Of a stretch of 64,000 nt of DNA, positions 43,829-53,245 are shown piece after piece. The notes under the pieces are model-generated. The model was not told the origin of the DNA and did no database searches. It saw nothing but the letters and a program-made list of their open reading frames with translations. Within the stretch, counting starts at the first letter, position 1; every line of letters starts with the position of its first letter. Made by a program: the position numbers and the translations under genes. Source of the stretch: Arcanobacterium ihumii (lineage in GTDB: Bacteria > Actinomycetota > Actinomycetes > Actinomycetales > Actinomycetaceae); assembly GCF_900604515.1 (NCBI RefSeq), contig NZ_UWOS01000001.1:992001-1056000 (forward strand), given 5' to 3'.

Positions 43829-44512
43829 ATGGCAAAAATTTTGGTTGTGGAAGACGACGCTCAGCTTGCATCAACATTGAGCGTTATTTTACGAACGCAC
43901 GGGTACGACGTCGCTATATCTAGGAATGGAACCGAAGCGATCAAAATCTCCTCGCATGAGATTCCGCAATTAGTACTACTGGATATTGGCTTACCTGATA
44001 TTAACGGACTTGACGTGTTGCGAACTATTCGGACGTGGAGCGATATACCTGTGGTAATCGTGTCTGCACGTCATGAGATCGAAGCTCGAATTAACGCTCT
44101 TGACGAAGGTGCAGACGATTTTGTGACCAAACCTTTTGTGGCAGGCGAACTGCTGGCGCGGATTCGCGCAGCATTACGTCGAGCCAACGCAGAAGAGGAG
44201 CACACACCCGTAGTTGTTACTCGCGATGGTTGGATTGAGGTTGATATCCCGGCAGGGATATTGAGTGTGGATGGGAACCAAGTAAAGCTAACACCTACTC
44301 AGTGGAAAATCGTCTCCTATTTGGCGGCTCGCCATGATCGGCTCGTTCCCCAAATTGATCTTCTTAAAGCAGTGTGGGGAGATAACTACGAAAAAGAAAC
44401 GAATTATCTGCGAGTATTTCTTTCTCAGATTCGTGCCCGAACAGAAAAAGATCCGCACAACCCTCAATACTTCATTACGGAAGCTGGAATCGGATACCGT
44501 TTTGTGCTCTAG
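43829..44512 (+). CDS. kdpE: KdpE, response regulator (OmpR family)
   Basis: A 227-residue regulator: receiver domain with DD at 9-10, phospho-acceptor Asp52 in LLDIGLPDING and Lys in DDFVTKPF. The winged-helix DNA-binding domain follows (LTPTQWKIVSYLAARHDRLVPQ, ending GIGYRFVL). It is 45 bases after kdpD with GGAGAG upstream and would activate the kdp operon when phosphorylated by KdpD. Its stop is nearly tail-to-tail with the siderophore ATPase gene. Confidence 0.96.
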   Translation: MAKILVVEDDAQLASTLSVILRTHGYDVAISRNGTEAIKISSHEIPQLVLLDIGLPDINGLDVLRTIRTWSDIPVVIVSARHEIEARINALDEGADDFVTKPFVAGELLARIRAALRRANAEEEHTPVVVTRDGWIEVDIPAGILSVDGNQVKLTPTQWKIVSYLAARHDRLVPQIDLLKAVWGDNYEKETNYLRVFLSQIRARTEKDPHNPQYFITEAGIGYRFVL

Positions 44513-44521
44513 TAGAAGAGT

Positions 44522-46306
44522 TTAGTTCTCAGCGCGTCCACGTCTCCAATACCCCATGAATGCAATATTTTTGCGGTCAATCCCTAATTCTTGAACAAGG
44601 TAACGCCGGATTGTCTTGACCTCATTGGCCTCGCCGGCAATCCAAGCAAAAAAGGATTGAGGATCTTCAAGGGTAGTTTCCCAAAGTAGTTCTTGGTCAA
44701 CGTCTATGTCCGTAAGTACATTATTTCCGTCAAGATGGATCTGCGAACTGAGAATTTGACTAGAAAAAACCTGTGGGAGTTCTTCCTTGATTTGTTGACT
44801 CAATGCATCTGTTTCGGTTGTAGTGATCCAATGGATCTGTACATTTGAGTTATTGTCGAAAACTAGGACGTCTTCGTCGGTGAGGACGTGAATAAAAGCG
44901 TGTCCGGAGTAGGAGTCATCTAATGCCTTCAATATGGAGGCAATTGCAGGAAGTGCAGTAGCATCTCCAGCTAGAAGAATATTCTTTGCTTTACCTGGTC
45001 GAAATTCGATTCCGGCGTAATCCTCTGGAGAGAAATTTTTATTCGGCCCGAGTAAAACGACTTCATCACCAACTTGAGCTGCTTGTGCCCAAGAGCTGGC
45101 ACGTCCACCTGAATGCACTACAAAATCGACATCGACTTCGTAATGATCGATCCCACTAGGAATAGTCTGATTTTTTCGAAAATCCCTCACTGAATAGGTT
45201 CGAAGCCAACCACGATCGTTTTCGTCTACTTGTAGCCAAGTTTTATACCAGTTTTTTAGCTGAGCTTTGGAGATGCTACTTGATGCTCTCAAATGCATCA
45301 GATGGTCGTGACTACCGGGGATAACTAGCTTGATGCGCGTATCCAGTGGCTCACTTGTGCAACCAAAGTTAGTCAATTCCGTCCCATTGAAGGTTATTCT
45401 AAGCAAATGAGGTGATAGTTGTTTCTTCGAAAGTACCTGAACCGGAAAAGCTAAGACCGGGGAACATGAGATCGTTGTATGCTTCTGATGAGGAATAATA
45501 AGGGGTGTAGCAGTTTCTGGATCCGGTATAACTGTGGCCTCAAGGTTAAAAACGCTCTTCACTAAACTTTCCGTCACAACGTCTGACGGATTCCCCTGCG
45601 CATGAATTCTTCCACTCTTCATAGCTACAAGATGATCCGCGTATCTTGCTGCAAGATTGAGATCGTGTAACACGATGACGACGGTGGTTCCGTTTTGTGA
45701 ATTGAGCTCTTTGACTAGGTCAAGGACTTCAATTTGATGTGTGAGATCAAGGAATGTGGTGGGTTCGTCCAATAGCAAGATATTAGTTTCTTGAGCTAAC
45801 GTCATTGCAATCCACGCACGCTGCCTCTGTCCACCGGAGAGCTCGCTGATATTTGCATCAGCGAAAGCACCTACCCCAGTTTTCCTAATAGCATCTTCCA
45901 CAACGCGCCTGTCGTCGTCAGAAATGCTCGAAAAAATCCCTTGGTGAGGAAACCTGCCACGCATAATCAGATCGCGCACCGTGATCCCATCAGGTGCGAT
46001 GGGATGCTGAGGTAGTAACGCTATTTTGCGAGCAACAGTACGAGGATTTTGTTTGTGGATACTTTCTTGGTCTAAGAATACATCTCCTTCAATCGGTGTG
46101 AGCAGGCGAGAAAGACCTCGGAGAAAGGTAGATTTTCCGCAACCGTTTGCCCCGACGATAATTGTGATCTTTCCTTCGGGAACAACAAAGTCAACATTGT
46201 GAATAACGGGTGAGCCGTATCCTAAAACGAGATTTCGAGCTTCGAGCGAAGTTCGCTCTGGTGAGATTTGGTCTTTAGATTGAGTCATCATGGGTCTCTC
46301 ATTCAC
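44522..46306 (-). CDS. Fusion of siderophore ABC ATPase (FecE-like) and siderophore-interacting reductase (SIP/ViuB-like)
   Basis: A 594-residue two-domain protein. Residues ~20-255 are a FecE/FepC-type ATPase: Walker A GANGCGKSTFLRGL, signature LSGGQRQR, Walker B ILLLDEPTTFLD, switch VLHDLNLAA. Residues ~285-594 are a siderophore-interacting flavoprotein: RTYSVRDFR (FAD site), VDFVVHSGGRASSWAQ, LLAGDATALPAI and the ending RRYLVQELGI, MGYWRRG. The fused form would couple uptake of a ferric siderophore to reductive iron release on the cytoplasmic side. It is last in an operon of binding protein and two permeases, overlapping the upstream permease by 8 bases. GTG 46306 or ATG 46291 could be the start. 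Confidence 0.93.
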   Translation of the reverse strand: MNERPMMTQSKDQISPERTSLEARNLVLGYGSPVIHNVDFVVPEGKITIIVGANGCGKSTFLRGLSRLLTPIEGDVFLDQESIHKQNPRTVARKIALLPQHPIAPDGITVRDLIMRGRFPHQGIFSSISDDDRRVVEDAIRKTGVGAFADANISELSGGQRQRAWIAMTLAQETNILLLDEPTTFLDLTHQIEVLDLVKELNSQNGTTVVIVLHDLNLAARYADHLVAMKSGRIHAQGNPSDVVTESLVKSVFNLEATVIPDPETATPLIIPHQKHTTISCSPVLAFPVQVLSKKQLSPHLLRITFNGTELTNFGCTSEPLDTRIKLVIPGSHDHLMHLRASSSISKAQLKNWYKTWLQVDENDRGWLRTYSVRDFRKNQTIPSGIDHYEVDVDFVVHSGGRASSWAQAAQVGDEVVLLGPNKNFSPEDYAGIEFRPGKAKNILLAGDATALPAIASILKALDDSYSGHAFIHVLTDEDVLVFDNNSNVQIHWITTTETDALSQQIKEELPQVFSSQILSSQIHLDGNNVLTDIDVDQELLWETTLEDPQSFFAWIAGEANEVKTIRRYLVQELGIDRKNIAFMGYWRRGRAEN

Positions 46307-47345
46307 GTCGGAGCTGAGGATTTTTTATTAGGAGAGTAAGAAGGAAAGGAGTGTCGATAATCCCAGTGATTACTCCAGCGGGGAGACGCACTTCCGGGAA
46401 CATGGACTGCCCCAAGAGGTCTGCAAGAAGAACAATCAGGGCACCGATGAGTCCACTTGTTATAAAGGTGTATGCTCTTGGAATTCCGGTATGGAATATC
46501 GCTTTAATCAAATATTGAGCTATTGGGCCACTTAACAGGGCAACGAAAGAGATCGGTCCGGTTACAGCGACGCTGAATGCGTTAAAACATACTGCAATAA
46601 GAATAAGAGCAAGAGTGGAGAAACTCGGATTGAGCCCGAGGGAAGTTGCTGTTTCATTACCAAGTTCTAGGATCTTGAGATGCGAGAGAAAGAACGCTAA
46701 AAGGAAGATTAAGACGACGATCGAAAGAGTAAGGATCTGCGCTCTTTCCCATGTGGATCCGTTTAGGGATCCGATCATCCAGCGCAAGGCGTCTTGGGCA
46801 ACGTGAATATCAGAACGGCTTAGAAGAAAACTGATTGCTCCCTGGAGAGCGGCAGAAATAGCTATTCCAACTAGGATGAAGGCGCCTCCGCGACCACGCG
46901 AAACCCAGAGTACAAGTAGTGTTGAGAGAAGGGCTCCCAGCAGAGCTGAGCCAAAAATCGTCGTCTCCTGTGCAGAAAAAAGGGTTATCGCGATTATTGC
47001 CGCTGTAGATGCTCCGTAGCTCACTCCAATAACATCGGGAGAAGCGAGAGGATTTCGCAACAGCGTTTGGAAAATTGTGCCAGATATTCCCAAGGCAATT
47101 CCCACTAGTAGACCGACGGTTGCTGCTGGTAGACGGTGTTCCAAAACTACAAAGCTTAGAACTGGAACGTCGTTTCCTTGAATAATTAATGCCAAGTCAC
47201 CGGTTCGTACTAGCGGATCACCAAGTATGATCCGAAGGAAAAAGATTAGCCCTACGGCGGTAGTTAGACCCAATAGGAAAATAAAGGTTTTCCATGGATG
47301 ATTGTCTATTGGTAATTGCATGTTTGAGGAAGACGGAGTTTTCAT
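46299..47345 (-). CDS. Iron-siderophore ABC permease (FecCD family)
   Basis: A 348-residue protein with about ten helices and FecCD features: LEHRLPAATVGLLVGIALGISGTIFQTLLRNPLA, PDVIGVSYGAS, and the ATPase-contact region FVALLSGPIAQYLIK. It pairs with the adjacent permease to move ferric siderophore inwards. It overlaps that gene by four bases (ATGA). Confidence 0.95.
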   Translation of the reverse strand: MKTPSSSNMQLPIDNHPWKTFIFLLGLTTAVGLIFFLRIILGDPLVRTGDLALIIQGNDVPVLSFVVLEHRLPAATVGLLVGIALGISGTIFQTLLRNPLASPDVIGVSYGASTAAIIAITLFSAQETTIFGSALLGALLSTLLVLWVSRGRGGAFILVGIAISAALQGAISFLLSRSDIHVAQDALRWMIGSLNGSTWERAQILTLSIVVLIFLLAFFLSHLKILELGNETATSLGLNPSFSTLALILIAVCFNAFSVAVTGPISFVALLSGPIAQYLIKAIFHTGIPRAYTFITSGLIGALIVLLADLLGQSMFPEVRLPAGVITGIIDTPFLLTLLIKNPQLRRE

Positions 47346-48379
47346 AGCTCTACCTGCTTGCGATTTCGAACAAGCGCGATGAAGACAGGGGCACCGATAA
47401 CAGCAGTCATGACGCTGGCTTGAACTTCCGTAGGCGGAAAAATAATGCGCCCTAAAACGTCTGCTGAAATTAGCAGAAGTGGACCGATTAGAGCGCTAAA
47501 AATGAGGATACGACGATAATCAGTACCCACCAGTAATCTAGTCGCATGGGGAACAAGCAGACCAAGAAATCCTATCGGTCCAACCAGAGCTGTTGCCGAT
47601 CCGGCAAGTAAAACAACTATTGTGGCAAGGTAGATTTGAACTCGGCGTACGTGCAGGCCAAGGCTTGAGGCTACATCTTCGCCAAGGGCTAGGGAATTTA
47701 GTACTTTACCTCCGAATACCAAGGTTGGAATTGTCGATATTGCGATGATTGATCCAATGATGAGTACTTCGTTTTTTGAGCGGGCTCCAAGGGTTCCCAT
47801 CTGCCAAAATCGAAATTGGTCGGCAACTTGTTGGTTGAGTAACAACATTGCACTTGTGATTGAACTTAAACCTGTGGAGAGCGCAGCTCCAGCTAATGCA
47901 AGACGAATTGGAGTTGCCCCCACTTTCCCCATTGAGGCGATGGTATATACCAAAAGTGCCGCTATCCCAGCACCGATAAAGCCGAAGCTCGCATATCCAA
48001 GAATTGATCCGATTCCAAATACGTGGATGCCAATAACTACCGAGGTGGCAGCACCTGAGTGAAGTCCAAGTAAGCCAGGGTCGGCAAGAGGATTGCGAGT
48101 CATTCCTTGCATAAGGGTTCCCGCAATACCTAGCGCTATCCCCACTACAATTCCTGATAAGGTTCGAGGAATCCTAGCTGTGATTACCGCTAGTTCAGCT
48201 TGAGGGAGGGATGTGGGGTCTACAAGTGCTTTCCAGAAGAATGTTGGGGAGATCGCTCGCGCTCCAACGAAAATAGAAAGAGCGCAAGCGATTCCTAATG
48301 CCAACAATCCAATGGAGAGTTGCCTCGCGAAGCCGATGTTCATTTTGCGAGTTGGTTGACTAAAATCGGAGTTAACCAC
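47342..48379 (-). CDS. Iron-siderophore ABC permease (FecCD family)
   Basis: A 345-residue FecCD permease with ARIPRTLSGIVVGIALGIAGTLMQGMTRNPLADPGLLG and GFLGLLVPHATRLLVGTDYR (ATPase-contact loop). It is the partner of the downstream permease in one heterodimeric channel. It overlaps the binding protein gene by eight bases, consistent with a four-gene operon. Confidence 0.95.
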   Translation of the reverse strand: MVNSDFSQPTRKMNIGFARQLSIGLLALGIACALSIFVGARAISPTFFWKALVDPTSLPQAELAVITARIPRTLSGIVVGIALGIAGTLMQGMTRNPLADPGLLGLHSGAATSVVIGIHVFGIGSILGYASFGFIGAGIAALLVYTIASMGKVGATPIRLALAGAALSTGLSSITSAMLLLNQQVADQFRFWQMGTLGARSKNEVLIIGSIIAISTIPTLVFGGKVLNSLALGEDVASSLGLHVRRVQIYLATIVVLLAGSATALVGPIGFLGLLVPHATRLLVGTDYRRILIFSALIGPLLLISADVLGRIIFPPTEVQASVMTAVIGAPVFIALVRNRKQVEL

Positions 48380-49403
48380 GGTGGTTTGCTACTGCTTTTG
48401 CGATTTCAGGAACGAAATGCTCGATTGCCCAAGGAAGGCTTAGGGCAGAGGACGCTGAAATCGATAAAGTGGTGTGGTCGTTATTAGTAACAACTAAGTT
48501 TCCGTTTTTGACTGCAGGGATCTGACCAAACAATGGGTGTGCTGAAATATCGCTCGGCTTGGAATCTGCAGGGATCCATGAATAGAAAACATCCGATTTG
48601 AGTTCATCTGAGCGTTCTGGAGACCAGTCAAAATAGAATTTGTCCTTGGGAGCGTTCTTTTTGACTACCTCGGATTCGTTAAAACCGAGAGACTCGAAGA
48701 AACGTGAGCGAGTATCTCCTTTGCTGAAAATATTAATCTTGTTTGCTGCGATATCAAGGTTGCCAGCGATATAGGAATGACCTTCGAAATGGTTGTCTTC
48801 TCCGGCTTTCTTAAGTTGCGCCTCGACGTCAGAGATGATTGATTTGGCTTTTTCATCTTGACGAAGCGCTTTTCCAACCGCAAGTGTTACGTCTTGCCAT
48901 TTAGTTGTGTAATTCGGTTCGATTGGTCCGATTACTGGAGCAATTTGCGAAAGTTTAGTGTATTCCTCTTTTGAGATTCCCGAATATGCAGCAACAATTA
49001 AATCAGGTTTACTTTGGGCTAGACTTTCAAAATTCACACCATCGGTTTCTGAATACTGTTTTGGAGCTTTTTCCGAACCCCAACCAGCTCCGAGGTCTTG
49101 GAGCTTAGCGTCGATCCAGTCGGTAGATTTATTGGCGTTTCCACCCCACTCAACAGCTGGAACGCCAACGGGTATAACATCGAAAGCAAGTACCGTATCA
49201 GTATTGATCCAAGACACGGTAGCGATTCGTTCCGGTACTTTATCAATCTTGGTAGTGCCATATTGATGTTTGATTTCTACACTAGAGGTAGAGCGTGAAT
49301 CCTTTTCTCCACTTGCGTTATGCGTTGTACCGCATGCACTTGCAAATGCTACCGTTGCAAGAATGGTTAAGGAAGAAACTAGTTTTCTGGCTGTTGTTTT
49401 CAT
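48372..49403 (-). CDS. Iron-siderophore-binding lipoprotein
   Basis: A 343-residue periplasmic-binding-type lipoprotein. Signal peptide LVSSLTILATVAFASAC with lipid-attached Cys. It has the helical-backbone fold features of FecB/FhuD proteins: PERIATVSWINTDTVLAFDVIPVGVPAVEW, LAQSKPDLIVAAYSGI, YTKLSQIAPV. It presents ferric siderophore to the FecCD pair. First gene of its operon; AAGGAT precedes ATG, and a DtxR/IdeR-like box lies about 50 bases upstream. The chelator is unknown. Confidence 0.93.
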   Translation of the reverse strand: MKTTARKLVSSLTILATVAFASACGTTHNASGEKDSRSTSSVEIKHQYGTTKIDKVPERIATVSWINTDTVLAFDVIPVGVPAVEWGGNANKSTDWIDAKLQDLGAGWGSEKAPKQYSETDGVNFESLAQSKPDLIVAAYSGISKEEYTKLSQIAPVIGPIEPNYTTKWQDVTLAVGKALRQDEKAKSIISDVEAQLKKAGEDNHFEGHSYIAGNLDIAANKINIFSKGDTRSRFFESLGFNESEVVKKNAPKDKFYFDWSPERSDELKSDVFYSWIPADSKPSDISAHPLFGQIPAVKNGNLVVTNNDHTTLSISASSALSLPWAIEHFVPEIAKAVANHRG

Positions 49404-49454
49404 AGAAATCCTTAGACTTGAAAATGGAAGTAGGAATATTGCGTTCGAATCGGA

Positions 49455-49473
49455 TTAAGTTAAGCTAGAGTAG
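49455..49473. promoter_or_regulatory. DtxR/IdeR-like iron box
   Basis: TTAAGTTAAGCTAGAGTAG matches 12 of 19 positions of the DtxR consensus TTAGGTTAGCCTAACCTAA. It lies between the end of one siderophore operon and the start of the other, 52 bases before the lipoprotein start. Moderate match only; context supports it. Confidence 0.5.
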
Positions 49474-49477
49474 CGTT

Positions 49478-50224
49478 TTAATTGATTACTGGACACACCA
49501 CCACGTGTTCACCGTTATAAATGATCGTGGTTTCAATGTCGTAAACCTGGTTTATAAGCTCGGGATTTAACACCTGTTTGGGCGTTCCACGACCCGCGAT
49601 TTCGCCGTCGGAAAGCAATACCAATTCATCGCAAAATGCTGCCGCTAGGTTGAGGTCGTGAAGCACGACTATCGCGGTTCCGCACTGTTCACGGACGGTT
49701 GATTTTACGATCCGTAATACGTCCACCTGGTGGTGGAGGTCAAGAGCGGAAGTCGGCTCGTCAAGCAACATGATTTGAGGATTACGAACCAGGAGTTGAG
49801 CTAATCCAACCAGTTGACGCTGCCCACCAGAAAGTTCTCCAAGGTATCGGTCCGCTAAATTTTCGATTCCAACCTTGGAAAGGATGCCAACAGATTCGGC
49901 GATGTCTTTTTCGTTTAGTCGTAAACCGCTGGTTTTCCGTGCGGCAACCATTACGGATTCCAGCACCGTTAATGAAACACCGCTAGGTAGACCTTGGGGA
50001 AGGTATCCGAGTTTACAAGCTGATTCACTAGCCGATGTTTCAGCTTTGATCGTACCTTTGTAGGGTTGAACACCGGCGATAGTCTTAACCAAGGTTGATT
50101 TTCCTGAACCGTTAGGACCGATCAATCCGACCACACCGCGAAGCTCAGGCAGATCGATTGGCCCAAGGACGTGTTTATTTCGGTACGAACTGTGAAGCTT
50201 GGAAATTGAAACATGAGATGTCAA
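49478..50224 (-). CDS. Iron-siderophore ABC ATPase (FecE/FepC type)
   Basis: A 248-residue stand-alone ATPase: Walker A GPNGSGKSTLVKTI, signature LSGGQRQLVGLAQLL, Walker B IMLLDEPTSALDL, switch VVLHDLNLAAAF. Its closest functional relatives are FecE and FepC. Overlaps the preceding permease by four bases. It ends the second iron operon and, unlike the ATPase of the neighbouring operon, has no reductase domain. Confidence 0.94.
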   Translation of the reverse strand: MTSHVSISKLHSSYRNKHVLGPIDLPELRGVVGLIGPNGSGKSTLVKTIAGVQPYKGTIKAETSASESACKLGYLPQGLPSGVSLTVLESVMVAARKTSGLRLNEKDIAESVGILSKVGIENLADRYLGELSGGQRQLVGLAQLLVRNPQIMLLDEPTSALDLHHQVDVLRIVKSTVREQCGTAIVVLHDLNLAAAFCDELVLLSDGEIAGRGTPKQVLNPELINQVYDIETTIIYNGEHVVVCPVIN

Positions 50225-51294
50225 CGAATACCTCCGAACGACGTCCTCTTCTTTCCTAAAATGATGGTTAGGAACACCGGAACGCCGACGAGTGCGGTCA
50301 CGATGCCAACTGGTAACGAGACTCCGGGAACGAGGATTTGACTAAGTGCGTGTGCGCTAGACAAAAGCGCCGCACCGGATAGTGCAGAAGCGGGGAGTAC
50401 GAAGCGTTGGTCATCGCCAACTAAGATTCTGGCTACGTGCGGACCCACCAAACCGATGAATCCGATGATTCCAACGAAGGAAACGGCAGCGGCTGCGAGT
50501 ATCGAGGATAACATTAAGACGCCGACGCGTAGCTTTCCTACCTTCACGCCGAATGCCTGTGCTTGGCTTTCGCCTAATCGCAATGCGGTCAGGCTCCATC
50601 CGAGGAAATGGAAAACCGGGAGGGCAAGGATCAGCAGGATCGTCATAATGACGACGGCCGTCCATGTTGCGCGGGTAAGGGAGCCAAGCGTCCAGAACAC
50701 TATCTGAGAAAGCGATTCCGTGCTGGCACGATATTGCATAAGTGCTAAAAGTGCTTGGAAACCGAAGACTAATGCTATTCCAAGCAAAACCATTGTTTCT
50801 GCAGATCCGCCACGAGTGGCCGAAACCCCTGCGATAATACATGAAGCAAGAAGTGCCATAACTCCGGCAGAAATAGTAATGGTCCACGATCCTGCAAAGG
50901 CTAAGTTTCCTACGATTGCGAGAGCGGCTCCAAAAGCGGCAGCTGCGGAAACACCTAAGGTGAAGGGTTCTGCTAATGGGTTATCTAAAATCGTCTGCAT
51001 CTCAAGGCCTGCGATGCTTAAGGTTGCTCCCACAAGGAAAGCTAGAAGGGCAGATGGTAGCCGTAGATCAATGACGACTGTTTGATGTTCGGCAGGAGCT
51101 TTTCCACTGAATAATGCATGAAATACTTCGGTGGGAGTGAGATTTAGCGGCCCGAGCATGAGCGAAACAAAGAAGGATACGAGGGCAACTGTTGCCAAAC
51201 CTGCGATGATGAAAAGGCGTCGTCTGCGACGTAGTCGCCACGCGGTGATGGCGTGGCGACTACCGGCATTATTTGCGGTGATATTAAGTGTCAT
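50221..51294 (-). CDS. Iron-siderophore ABC permease (FecCD family)
   Basis: A 357-residue permease with an N-terminal helix after a basic start (AWRLRRRRRLF). FecCD segments: VIDLRLPSALLAFLVGATLSIAGLEMQTILDNPLAEP, and VSFVGIIGFIGLVGPHVARILVGDDQ for ATPase contact. Only one permease gene is present, so the channel is probably a homodimer. Four-base overlaps couple it to both neighbours. Confidence 0.95.
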   Translation of the reverse strand: MTLNITANNAGSRHAITAWRLRRRRRLFIIAGLATVALVSFFVSLMLGPLNLTPTEVFHALFSGKAPAEHQTVVIDLRLPSALLAFLVGATLSIAGLEMQTILDNPLAEPFTLGVSAAAAFGAALAIVGNLAFAGSWTITISAGVMALLASCIIAGVSATRGGSAETMVLLGIALVFGFQALLALMQYRASTESLSQIVFWTLGSLTRATWTAVVIMTILLILALPVFHFLGWSLTALRLGESQAQAFGVKVGKLRVGVLMLSSILAAAAVSFVGIIGFIGLVGPHVARILVGDDQRFVLPASALSGAALLSSAHALSQILVPGVSLPVGIVTALVGVPVFLTIILGKKRTSFGGIR

Positions 51295-52454
51295 TTAACT
51301 GAGGTGATAAATACGCCTGAGGCTTCCCATGGCATGAACTTCTTGTGGAAATTCTTCCAGTTTTCTTCTGGGTCTAGGTCCGCAAACGCCTCGGGATGTG
51401 CCCACTTGGCGAAAGCCTGGATAGCCATGAAATTGTACGGTGAATCATAGAACTGGTGGTAAACACCATGTACGCGACCGTCGTCGTAAGCCTTGAGATG
51501 ATCAAAACCAGGCTGCGAGCGCAAAGCCTTCAAGGTGTTCTGAGCGCTTTCAGGTGAGGCATTGTAGCCGAGGTGGAGGTATCCAACCTTATCGTCCTTA
51601 GCTTTCATTGCTCCCCATTCGCCGCCGGTTGCAACCATGAGATTTGGCTGTGAGGTGATGATTTGCTCAGGGGTAAGTCCACCTTCTTGACCTGGAAGAA
51701 GATCATCGGCAATGTTCTTTGTTCCGACGGCCGTCAACATTGATCCGAAGTTAGCAGTGGAGTAGGTTTTGCAGCACTCCGAGATGCTCGGTGCTCGCCA
51801 AAGGAAAGAGGTGGGTTTTTCCTTTTGCTCGGAGCCCTTCTTTAGAACTGATTCAACTTGCTCCTTGTAGAACTTATTGAATTCTTCGGCTTTTTCTTCT
51901 ACGTCGAAGACCTGGCCAATAAGACTTACGGACTTCGTGGTGTTTTCCAGCGGTTTATAGCGGAAATCTGTTACCGCATATTTCATACCTGAGGCATCAA
52001 GTTTTTCAGTGAGCCCGGACTTTTTTGCGGCTTCATAAGCATCAAGGGTGATGAGGAAAATGTCTGGTTTTTTAGCGACGAGAGCTTCAATAGAGAGATC
52101 GTTGGTATAAACACTTCCGATAGTGGGGATTTCCTTGGCTTTCGGGAATTTCTCTATGAGTTTTTGCCAAATATCCGGAGCAGTGCGTTCCATGTCAGCA
52201 CCCCAAGCTACAACCTTGTTAGCTGGGTTCTCTTTGTTAAGGAATAGTAATGAATATGCTTGGCGGGATTCGCCCAGGATGACGCGTTCAGGTTTTTTAT
52301 CCAACTCGACGGTACGTCCGGCCGCGTCATGGAGGACGACGGCGGCGTCTGATTTCTTTTCGTCTGACTTCGATGACGAGGTTGCAGCCCCGCATGCAGA
52401 TAGTGCGACGGCGGCGCTTGCGCATACAGCCATGAGCTTTGTGAGTGCGCGCAT
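51291..52454 (-). CDS. Iron-siderophore-binding lipoprotein
   Basis: A 387-residue lipoprotein. Signal peptide MRALTKLMAVCASAAVALSAC with lipobox LSAC, then a Ser and Lys-rich linker. The FecB-like body has HDAAGRTVELDKKPERVILG, SIEALVAKKPDIFLITLDA and LTPEQIITSQPNLMVATGG. It is first in a three-gene operon with permease and ATPase, and a strong DtxR box lies about 52-70 bases upstream. Ligand unknown; probably a different chelator from the adjoining system. Confidence 0.93.
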   Translation of the reverse strand: MRALTKLMAVCASAAVALSACGAATSSSKSDEKKSDAAVVLHDAAGRTVELDKKPERVILGESRQAYSLLFLNKENPANKVVAWGADMERTAPDIWQKLIEKFPKAKEIPTIGSVYTNDLSIEALVAKKPDIFLITLDAYEAAKKSGLTEKLDASGMKYAVTDFRYKPLENTTKSVSLIGQVFDVEEKAEEFNKFYKEQVESVLKKGSEQKEKPTSFLWRAPSISECCKTYSTANFGSMLTAVGTKNIADDLLPGQEGGLTPEQIITSQPNLMVATGGEWGAMKAKDDKVGYLHLGYNASPESAQNTLKALRSQPGFDHLKAYDDGRVHGVYHQFYDSPYNFMAIQAFAKWAHPEAFADLDPEENWKNFHKKFMPWEASGVFITSVK

Positions 52455-52505
52455 GGTGTCCTTTCAATAGGGTGTACCAACATGTACAGGATAGTTGTCT
52501 ACCTT

Positions 52506-52524
52506 TAAGGTAAGGCTTACCTAA
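52506..52524. promoter_or_regulatory. DtxR/IdeR iron box upstream of siderophore operon
   Basis: TAAGGTAAGGCTTACCTAA matches 15 of 19 positions of the DtxR consensus and is nearly palindromic (AGGTAAG-GCTTACCT). Located 52 bases before the binding protein start, at promoter distance. Expected to repress the operon when iron is sufficient. The regulator itself is outside the window. Confidence 0.8.
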
Positions 52525-52615
52525 GCTATCAATTCTGACTGTTATAGTACAAGATTAAATCATGTGGTTAACATCTCATTGGCTTTTAAACCGCAAGCTC
52601 ATATGATGTGCAAAA

Positions 52616-52651
52616 AGGTGGGTTCCTCTCCGGCCGGAGAGGAACCCACCT
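52616..52651 (-). terminator. Rho-independent terminator after the TM2 gene
   Basis: A 36-base perfect palindrome (18-base arms meeting at CCGG CCGG). On the minus strand it is followed directly by TTTTT. Position 31 bases after the TM2 gene stop fits termination of that gene, shielding the iron operon downstream. Confidence 0.9.
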
Positions 52652-52682
52652 CAAGCTAGGATGGCAAAAAGTTGCCGATAAG

Positions 52683-53168
52683 TTAATCCTTTAGCGGCAT
52701 TCCCTTTGCATCAGTGCGAATTCCTGCGTTGGCAATGATGATGATTCCTTCGATGAATCCCCAAATCGAACCAATTCCAAACGTCACGATCGAAACTATG
52801 ATTTGGAGGATGCCAATCAAGGTGTAACCCAAGTAGAAGCGATGGATGCCAAAACCGCCAAGAAAAATACCCAGAAGTCCAGCCACCAAACGAGACTTAG
52901 GTTCAATGTAGGCGCCGTAGTTACCCTGATTATATTGCGGAGCGAAAGGTTGACCTCCTCCATAGCTTGATCGAGAGCCTTGTGGTTGTTGACCTGCATA
53001 GTTTGGCTGTCCGCCGGGGTTCGGTTGGTTTGGATAGGGTTGAGAATAAGGGTTTGCACCATTCTGCTGCTGATTAGGTGAGCTGAAAGGTGTGCCATTT
53101 TGCGAACTAAAGGGTTGCTGATTAGAAGAGGAATCACCCCAGGCGTTTCCATTAGGTGGTATAGACAT
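52683..53168 (-). CDS. TM2 domain-containing membrane protein
   Basis: 161 residues. An N-terminal half of low complexity (Gln, Asn, Pro, Gly and Ser rich, with NPYSQPYPNQPNPGGQPNY) is followed by a TM2 domain: SRLVAGLLGIFLGGFGIHRFYLGY and a second helix ending IWGFIEGIIIIANAG, with the DRF-like HRFYLG motif between helices. TM2 proteins are widespread but poorly characterised. The disordered head is probably cytoplasmic. Single gene with its own terminator. Confidence 0.9.
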   Translation of the reverse strand: MSIPPNGNAWGDSSSNQQPFSSQNGTPFSSPNQQQNGANPYSQPYPNQPNPGGQPNYAGQQPQGSRSSYGGGQPFAPQYNQGNYGAYIEPKSRLVAGLLGIFLGGFGIHRFYLGYTLIGILQIIVSIVTFGIGSIWGFIEGIIIIANAGIRTDAKGMPLKD

Positions 53169-53245
53169 CGTCGTATCTTTCTTGAATCAATAAACTATGA
53201 TTTATTGTCACATATTTGGAATGAAGATATTACGCCGATACGCTT

